Shown here: positions 7,082 through 11,747 of the stretch, piece after piece
How the letters are laid out: every line of letters begins with the position of its first letter
Numbering within the stretch: position 1 is the stretch's first letter
Source: Desulfobulbaceae bacterium
Lineage (GTDB): Bacteria; Desulfobacterota; Desulfobulbia; Desulfobulbales; Desulfobulbaceae
Reading direction: 5' to 3'
Length of the DNA stretch: 11,747 nucleotides
NCBI GenBank assembly: GCA_030633145.1
Contig: DAOVTM010000077.1
Coordinates: 1 to 11,747, forward strand
The notes under the pieces: model-generated
What the model was told of the DNA's origin: nothing
Seen by the model: the letters and a program-made list of their open reading frames with translations, nothing else
Databases searched by the model: none
Program-made: the position numbers and the translations under genes

Positions 7082-7097
7082 GTGTTGTTCTCAACAC
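7082..7097 (-). terminator. Weak candidate terminator after nrdJ
   Basis: On the minus strand a six-base perfect stem (GTGTTG/CAACAC) with the loop AGAA lies 31 bases beyond the nrdJ stop codon. It is followed by CTTTC rather than a run of T. The short stem and short T tract make this a weak or partial terminator, so some transcription may read into the SEC-C and VanZ-family genes. Confidence 0.3.
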
Positions 7098-7128
7098 CCT
7101 CATCTCAGGAGTCATCACTCAATACCTC

Positions 7129-10100
7129 TTACGAACATTTTGAATAACCGCAGTCCCGGCAGAGTTCACATCCCTCTTCAAAAACCAGATTACCGCTGCA
7201 TTCCGGACATTTGGAGGCAAATCCGTTACGAGTTCCTGCCATGAACGATTTGAGCAGTTTCCCCAGCTGTGCTGGAAGGTCAAGCATGTGGCCGCTGGAG
7301 CGATCCAACTGTTTGATGACCTCTTCCATGGGAATCTGATAGCGCAGAGCCAGGGAAACCAGACGACAGGTGGTGGTCCACATAGTTGACTTATCCTTCA
7401 AATCAACCTGATTGTCAAAGGGAAATTTGGCAAAGACCTCCATGGGCTGTTCATTATCGTCAAAACAGACAATCAGATAGATGGTGTTACCGTTGGCATC
7501 CTTAAGGCGGTACCGTTTGGCACTAAGTACATCGGGAAGCTCATTCTTGTGGACATCCCCGTTGACTACTCCCTGGGAGGAAACCATTGCCTCCTGCTTC
7601 TCCTTTGAAGAACCGGCATTCAACACCTGGGAATCCCTGGATCCATCCCGATAGACGGTAAGCCCTTTACAGCCCAGCTCAAAGGCCAGCATATAAGAGC
7701 GGCGGACATCATCCTTAGTGGCCGTTGAAGGCAGGTTAATGGTCTTACTGATGGAGGAGTCCACCCCGTTTATCTGCAGGGTACCCTGCATACGGATATG
7801 CTCCTCCGGCGCAATGTCCTGAGCCGTACAGAAGATCTGCTGCCATTTATCCGGTATTTCTCCGTGACCCAGCACTGTACCGCTGTCAGCAACTTTCTTC
7901 ATCAGTTCGTCAGAAAAAAAGCCCTCTCTCCGGGCCGTGGTCTCAAAATGTTTATTGACCATCAGGAAACGGTCATTATCCATGACATTTTTTTCCATGA
8001 CAATAGAAAAATAGGGTTCACAACCCGAGGCACAGTCACCTATCATTGAGACCGTACCCGTGGGCTGAATTGAGGTCAGGGCTGCGTTACGACGGGCCGG
8101 ATATCTATTATGATCCGGATCATAGGCGGGAAACGACCCCTTCAGCTCAGCCAGTTTCACTGATGCCTTCTCCGCCTCTTTCCGAATAAATCCCATAACC
8201 GCAGCAGAGGCATCCCTCCCCCTGGCATCACCATAAGGAAGCTGAAGCTGAATCAGCATATCGTGCATCCCCATGATTCCGAGGCCGATCTTTCTGGTCT
8301 TGCGAGTCATCTCACCGATTTCAGGGATGGGAAAACGATTACAGTCAATCACGTTATCGAGAAAACGCACTGTCAGTTCAACCGTCTGCGCCAGCCGCTC
8401 ATAATCAACCGCACCATCCCTGACATACCTGCCCAGATTGATGGAACCCAGGTTGCAGGACTCATAGGGGAGCAGCCATTGTTCGCCGCAGTTGTGGACA
8501 TAGAAACCGTTGGCATCAAAGGCGTTGATTCCAGGTACTTGTACGTCATAGACATCTTCCGTCCCGGTGGAGGTAATGGACTCAACCCGAACCACAAACC
8601 GTTCTTTATTTAACTTACGTTGGTATCCTTTCATCAGAACGTCCAGTTTGGCCTGCTTATCACAATCAGCAAAGCCAATTTTTTCTGCAAACTGGGGCAT
8701 ATTATCCCTGCTGATAATCAGCTCATACTGATCTTTGACGGGATATTCTTTTTGTCCTCCCCGGCCATCGGACAACATTTTCAAACCGGACGAACGACGA
8801 AAATGCAGACTGGAAGCAATGCCAAGCCGCAAAAGCATCCGCTGAATCGCTTCAAGATCAGACTGGGAACTCTGTGCCAAACGAATAGAGATCCCTTTTT
8901 GCCGGTTTCCCTGAACCGAGCCGTCGGCATCAAACATACCTCGCAAAAAACCGCTATAGAAATCACTTGAAGTTTTTTCAATCTGTACGGTGACACCCTT
9001 ATGTCCTGGTTCCATACCCATCTTCATGGCCAGATCGCGCAGAGGTGCGGATTGCAGCCGGTACTCATTACGACCGGTAATTTCAGAAAATCCACGAAAA
9101 CCAGAACGATGTGTAAGGGTATCAGCACAGTGACGGGCATAGTTCATCACTGCCTGCGATCCCCCCGGAGCAGAACCGTTGACCACAGCCTTCCTTACCC
9201 ACACGCTCAAAACAGCCGCTTCTTTTTTCAAGGTTCCATCGCCGAGCAACAGACCCAGCAGATATCCTTCTTCTCTCGTACCCGTACCCTGCCAGCCTTT
9301 CATCAGCCGATGGTTATGGAGGAGTATCTCATCGCCGGGCTTTAAACTGGAGGTTTCCGTCCATTGCGAATCAATCCTCCACCTGGTTCGTTTCACAACC
9401 TTCCGTACCGGATGATCTTCGGTTAACGAGAGGGAATATCCTTCCTTTGTCTGGAGCGCAAAGATCTCCTTCCTGCCGGTACTGAAAAAACCACGCAGGG
9501 AAGAAGAGCAGGTTTTACCGTTTACCATCAGCTCCAACGGACGGTCAAGCAGTTCCCCCACCTGTTCCGGCCCCGCATTGGTCATAACCCAGGTGTCACC
9601 GGTGACGCAGGGGTTGGTAGCCTCAAATTCACCCAGCTGGGGAGTGGAGTTGGCCCTGTTGGCAGCATCAATGAAGAGTACCCCTGGTTCGCCGTTGTAC
9701 CAGGCAAGCTCAACGATCTTTTCAAAGATCTCTGCTGCGTTTTCCGTACACACCACCTGATTATTAGAGGGATCGATGAGGTCATACTCATCATTATTCT
9801 TCACCGCCTCCATGAAGCTGTCGGTGATGGCCACCGAGAAGTTGAAGTTGGTATATTTGGAATGATCCTGCTTGGCATGGATAAAATCTATAATATCAGG
9901 ATGATCCACCCGCAAAACCCCCATATTGGCCCCGCGACGCTTGCCGCCCTGCTTGATGGTCTCGGTGGCTGCGTCAAAGACAGCGGCAAAGCTGAGCGGA
10001 CCAGAGGCAACCCCCTGGGTGGAACGAACTGCAGAATTCTTGGGGCGGAGACGGGAAAAGGAATACCCGGTTCCGCCACCGGTTTTATGCACCAAGGCAC

Positions 10101-10431
10101 CATTGCGGATGGAAGTGAAGATACCGTCCATGGAGTCTTCCACCGGCAGGACAAAACAGGCAGATAACTGACCGAGATCAGTACCGGCATTCATCAGACA
10201 GGGGGAGTTGGGGAGAAAGTCCAGGGAATAGATCATCTGAAAAAAACTCTCACGCAGACCTTCATAATCTTCCATCTCCCTGTCAACAATGGCCACGCCA
10301 TCGGCAACCCTTCGGCAGAGTGACTCCCAGTTTTCCAGCAGGTTGCCCTTGCTGTCCTTGAGATAGTATCGACGTTCAAGGACGGTTTCGGCGGTGGTTG
10401 AGAGCTGCTGTTTGGGCATACTTCTGGTCAT
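7129..10431 (-). CDS. nrdJ: B12-dependent class II ribonucleotide reductase, intein-interrupted
   Basis: This enzyme reduces ribonucleotides to deoxyribonucleotides with an adenosylcobalamin-generated thiyl radical, oxygen-independently. The exteins total 727 residues, a normal NrdJ size. Residues visible are the SPCLMNAG and QLSAC segments (the latter holding a redox cysteine), HKTGGGTGYSFSRLRP, the active-site string N-P-C-G-E-Q split by the intein, IQPTGTVSMIGDCASGCEP, and a C-terminal cysteine tail CPEC...CRDCGYSKCS. No N-terminal ATP cone is obvious. The start chosen is ATG 10431 because AAGGGG lies six bases upstream (10438-10443). An in-frame ATG at 10485 would add 18 residues, with only a weak AGGT before it. 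Upstream is a promoter with NrdR-box-like sequences. The SEC-C and VanZ-family genes follow downstream. The precursor must splice to be active. Confidence 0.95.
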   Translation of the reverse strand: MTRSMPKQQLSTTAETVLERRYYLKDSKGNLLENWESLCRRVADGVAIVDREMEDYEGLRESFFQMIYSLDFLPNSPCLMNAGTDLGQLSACFVLPVEDSMDGIFTSIRNGALVHKTGGGTGYSFSRLRPKNSAVRSTQGVASGPLSFAAVFDAATETIKQGGKRRGANMGVLRVDHPDIIDFIHAKQDHSKYTNFNFSVAITDSFMEAVKNNDEYDLIDPSNNQVVCTENAAEIFEKIVELAWYNGEPGVLFIDAANRANSTPQLGEFEATNPCVTGDTWVMTNAGPEQVGELLDRPLELMVNGKTCSSSLRGFFSTGRKEIFALQTKEGYSLSLTEDHPVRKVVKRTRWRIDSQWTETSSLKPGDEILLHNHRLMKGWQGTGTREEGYLLGLLLGDGTLKKEAAVLSVWVRKAVVNGSAPGGSQAVMNYARHCADTLTHRSGFRGFSEITGRNEYRLQSAPLRDLAMKMGMEPGHKGVTVQIEKTSSDFYSGFLRGMFDADGSVQGNRQKGISIRLAQSSQSDLEAIQRMLLRLGIASSLHFRRSSGLKMLSDGRGGQKEYPVKDQYELIISRDNMPQFAEKIGFADCDKQAKLDVLMKGYQRKLNKERFVVRVESITSTGTEDVYDVQVPGINAFDANGFYVHNCGEQWLLPYESCNLGSINLGRYVRDGAVDYERLAQTVELTVRFLDNVIDCNRFPIPEIGEMTRKTRKIGLGIMGMHDMLIQLQLPYGDARGRDASAAVMGFIRKEAEKASVKLAELKGSFPAYDPDHNRYPARRNAALTSIQPTGTVSMIGDCASGCEPYFSIVMEKNVMDNDRFLMVNKHFETTARREGFFSDELMKKVADSGTVLGHGEIPDKWQQIFCTAQDIAPEEHIRMQGTLQINGVDSSISKTINLPSTATKDDVRRSYMLAFELGCKGLTVYRDGSRDSQVLNAGSSKEKQEAMVSSQGVVNGDVHKNELPDVLSAKRYRLKDANGNTIYLIVCFDDNEQPMEVFAKFPFDNQVDLKDKSTMWTTTCRLVSLALRYQIPMEEVIKQLDRSSGHMLDLPAQLGKLLKSFMAGTRNGFASKCPECSGNLVFEEGCELCRDCGYSKCS
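8491..9609 (-). mobile_element. Intein with LAGLIDADG homing endonuclease inside NrdJ
   Basis: The 373-residue intein begins with Cys1 (CVTGDTWV, block A) right after ATNP, and ends with GFYVHN before the extein Cys of CGEQ. Splicing residues present are Cys1, the block B TEDH (Thr63, His66), penultimate His372, terminal Asn373 and Cys+1. Block F (VYDVQVPGINAFDANG, 353-368) leads into the C-terminal junction. Two LAGLIDADG motifs, YLLGLLLGDG (116-125) and FLRGMFDADG (221-230), keep their catalytic Asp124 and Asp229, so the endonuclease looks intact. Family knowledge: such endonucleases copy the intein into empty alleles at the same codon. The frame is unbroken across both junctions. Confidence 0.95.
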
Positions 10432-10437
10432 GTTCTT

Positions 10438-10443
10438 CCCCTT
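10438..10443 (-). promoter_or_regulatory. Ribosome-binding site deciding the nrdJ start
   Basis: AAGGGG on the minus strand lies six bases before ATG 10431. It is much stronger than the AGGT (10496-10499) before the alternative ATG 10485, and so favours the shorter protein. Confidence 0.7.
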
Positions 10444-10531
10444 GACTTTTCTTGTTTTTTCTTGTAACAGAGACGATTTTCGCATAGAGAATGCTACCTG
10501 ATCCGTATATCACCTGTTCTTTGCCGAAAAA

Positions 10532-10561
10532 CTTATAGCACAATATCTGGTGGTTGTTCAA
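10532..10561 (-). promoter_or_regulatory. Sigma-70-like promoter of nrdJ
   Basis: On the minus strand TTGAAC (10556-10561) and TATAAG (10532-10537) are separated by 18 bases. Each differs from the TTGACA/TATAAT consensus at one or two positions. Transcription would start near 10525, leaving a leader of about 94 bases before ATG 10431. An NrdR-box-like sequence fills the spacer, placing a repressor exactly where polymerase binds. Confidence 0.65.
10538..10553. promoter_or_regulatory. NrdR box 2 (candidate), within the nrdJ promoter spacer
   Basis: GCACAATATCTGGTGG fits the NrdR consensus ACACWATATATWGTGT at 12 of 16 positions, including the CWATAT half. NrdR is the zinc/ATP-cone repressor of ribonucleotide reductase genes. 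It sits between the -35 and -10 elements, 33 bases from the second candidate box. Confidence 0.55.
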
Positions 10562-10570
10562 GCGCAAACT

Positions 10571-10586
10571 GTACTATATGTTGTAT
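10571..10586. promoter_or_regulatory. NrdR box 1 (candidate), upstream of the nrdJ promoter
   Basis: GTACTATATGTTGTAT matches the NrdR consensus ACACWATATATWGTGT at 12 of 16 positions, with the core C-T-ATAT-x-TTG intact. It starts 33 bases (about three helical turns) from the other box, the tandem spacing expected for cooperative NrdR binding. Confidence 0.55.
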
Positions 10587-10674
10587 TTTTCTCTTTTATA
10601 TCGAAAATCATCTATTATCAACAAGATCAGTTTCTCTCTTTTCGCAGGCACGACAAGAGGTGCAAAAAGAAGTA

Positions 10675-10703
10675 CTGACAGGCTGGAAAAAAAAGTGTAC
10701 AAT
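10675..10703 (+). promoter_or_regulatory. Sigma-70-like promoter of the small cysteine-motif gene
   Basis: CTGACA (10675-10680) and TACAAT (10698-10703) are each one base from consensus and have the ideal 17-base spacing. Transcription would start near 10710, about 32 bases before ATG 10742. It diverges from the nrdJ promoter, with roughly 110 bases between the two -35 elements. Confidence 0.65.
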
Positions 10704-10741
10704 CTGAGCAAAAATCCACTTACCAACAACGGAAGAGAGAC

Positions 10742-10966
10742 ATGCAACCAACCTATAAGCAAAACTGTCTGAGCTGCAGATACTACACCATCCAAGACAA
10801 ACAAACCGGTTTCTGCCGGATAGAACCACTTACATCAAAAGACAAAAAAGGCGAAAAACCACAGGTACAGGCCGACAACCTTTGCGATTCATGGCGCGAT
10901 TGCGGCCAGACCTATTTTATTCGAATTGGCTGGCTGAAAAAACTGGCAGAGAAAGAAGCAGGATAA
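10742..10966 (+). CDS. Small cysteine-motif (probable metal-binding) protein
   Basis: The 74-residue protein has the pattern C-x2-C-x2-YY...G-F-C-R...P-x-V-x-A-D-N-x-C-D-S-W, with Cys9, Cys12, Cys25 and Cys48 plus an extra Cys54. This resembles a widespread group of tiny bacterial proteins with C-x2-C, a central G-x-C-R and a C-terminal W/C motif, which probably bind zinc or iron, though no function is established that I can name. There is no signal peptide, so it is probably cytosolic. GGAAG at 10731-10735 is well placed before the ATG and a near-consensus promoter lies upstream, so it is probably a real single-gene transcript. It converges on the thioredoxin reductase-like gene. Confidence 0.75.
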   Translation: MQPTYKQNCLSCRYYTIQDKQTGFCRIEPLTSKDKKGEKPQVQADNLCDSWRDCGQTYFIRIGWLKKLAEKEAG

Positions 10967-11034
10967 TAATATGGATGGTGCGCACGGCGTACCCTACCTG
11001 GTTTTTGTCATCCGCTGTCTTCGCTTTGTGAAGC

Positions 11035-11747
11035 TTACCTGTTCTCTGCCTTTTGTCTTCTGGCAAAGGCAGCAGCCTCCATCCCGGCAACACACCCTTC
11101 ACCTACGGCCTTGGCCATCTGGAATGGGGGGCCTACAATGTCACCGGCTGCGTAAACCCCAGCCACATTAGTCTCCTGTTTGCGATTGACTCCAATATAC
11201 TTGAAGTGATCGGTATCCAGTTCTACCCCGATCAATGTGGCCAGCTCCAGGGCACCCTTGGAGCCCAATTCAATAAAGATGCCGTCCACCTTGATGGTTT
11301 CGCCGTTCTCCAGCAGAATATCGGTTACGGCGTTTTCCCCCTGGATCTCCTTTACCCGGTTTCCTGTCAATAGCTCCACCTCACTCTCCTCCAGTCGTTT
11401 GAGCAAACTCTCTGAGCCAGCCAGTTCCTTGGCAGTCAGATAGACCTTATCGGCATAGTTCAGCAGGGTCAAGGCTCCGTCAATGGCTGCGCTGCGGTCA
11501 CCGGTCACCATAACCGTGGCACCACGATAAAAGTTGGCATCACAGTCAACACAGTAACTGACTCCTTTGCCCAGCAGTTCCTTTTCACCGGGAACAGAAA
11601 GTTTCTTCTTGGAAACTCCCATGGAAAAAATCAGGGTGCGGGTCTGTACCTCTCGCCCGGTTTCCAGCTCCAGGGTCAGGAGACTGTCCTCCTCTCCCTG
11701 ACTGATTTTCAAGACATCCTCGGCAGCCACCTCGGTGCCGAAGCGGG
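11035..11747 (-). CDS. Thioredoxin reductase-like flavoprotein, partial, without NADPH motifs
   Basis: The gene enters from beyond the right edge; the frame is open through 11747 (RFGTEVAAEDVL), so the FAD-binding N-terminus is missing from view. The visible part has the redox pair C-V-D-C (codons at 11542-11553) in the context SYCVDCDANFYRG, and the C-terminal FAD motif NVAGVYAAGDIVGPP followed by Q-M-A-K-A-V-G-E-G. Both are typical of low-molecular-weight thioredoxin reductases. The NADPH-binding GGGxSA is VTGDRSA here, and HRRxxFRA is LTAKELAGSE, so neither signature is present. Known flavin thioredoxin reductases lacking these motifs use ferredoxin (the clostridial type) or an unidentified donor. 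The natural reductant here may therefore not be NADPH, which is an inference. It ends 68 bases from the convergent small gene. Confidence 0.88.
   Translation of the reverse strand, partial: RFGTEVAAEDVLKISQGEEDSLLTLELETGREVQTRTLIFSMGVSKKKLSVPGEKELLGKGVSYCVDCDANFYRGATVMVTGDRSAAIDGALTLLNYADKVYLTAKELAGSESLLKRLEESEVELLTGNRVKEIQGENAVTDILLENGETIKVDGIFIELGSKGALELATLIGVELDTDHFKYIGVNRKQETNVAGVYAAGDIVGPPFQMAKAVGEGCVAGMEAAAFARRQKAENR

Noticed and set aside
10432..10531. Cobalamin riboswitch in the nrdJ leader
   Set aside because: The leader of about 94 bases is too short for the usual aptamer and I see no B12-box-like sequence. Control by the NrdR-like sites explains the region better.
10554..10772. 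A 72-codon plus-strand frame before the small cysteine-motif gene
   Set aside because: It runs through both promoters and the NrdR-box-like sites and overlaps the better-supported gene at 10742 in another frame; the product shows no family features.
10967..11034. CTTC...GAAG hairpin between the two convergent genes at the right end as a terminator
   Set aside because: The stem is four base pairs with no T tract; this 68-base gap shows no terminator I can support.

Overview
The window looks like a chromosomal segment of a Gram-negative anaerobe of the Desulfobulbales (formerly deltaproteobacteria), possibly a cable-bacterium relative. This rests on gene content only: a DUF4390-NtrY-NtrX-HemB cluster, a B12-dependent class II ribonucleotide reductase, a flavin thioredoxin reductase without the usual NADPH motifs, and intergenic spaces full of short repeats. 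The order is an inference and was not tested by phylogeny.

Left part, plus strand (1-6084). After a possible 3' gene fragment (1-120) comes a 170-bp element bounded by a perfect 17-bp inverted repeat. It contains four hairpins, three of them built on a GCTCCAGC-like core, which makes it resemble a REP/MITE-type element. Next are a secreted eight-cysteine protein, a DUF4390 protein overlapping it by four bases, an NtrY-type membrane sensor kinase, an NtrX-type sigma-54 activator and hemB (porphobilinogen synthase). These run in one direction and probably form one operon or two closely coupled ones. They link envelope sensing, sigma-54 transcription and tetrapyrrole synthesis. Tetrapyrroles feed both heme and the cobalamin that the downstream reductase needs.

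Middle and right, minus strand (6096-10431). A VanZ-family membrane protein and a SEC-C zinc-motif protein overlap by 11 bases and converge on hemB. Upstream of them lies nrdJ, the class II ribonucleotide reductase. It is interrupted by a 373-residue intein with an apparently intact LAGLIDADG endonuclease. The intein sits immediately before the catalytic thiyl-radical cysteine. Upstream of nrdJ is a good sigma-70-like promoter whose spacer is filled by an NrdR-box-like sequence, and a second box lies 33 bp further upstream.

Right end. A small plus-strand cysteine-motif protein has its own near-consensus promoter. It converges on a thioredoxin reductase-like flavoprotein that runs off the window. 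That protein keeps the CxxC redox pair but lacks the recognisable NADPH-binding motifs.

Several intergenic spaces carry degenerate seven-base tandem repeats or AATCTGCG triplets. No tRNA, rRNA, CRISPR array or insertion sequence was seen. No stretch over 300 bases lacks a gene.
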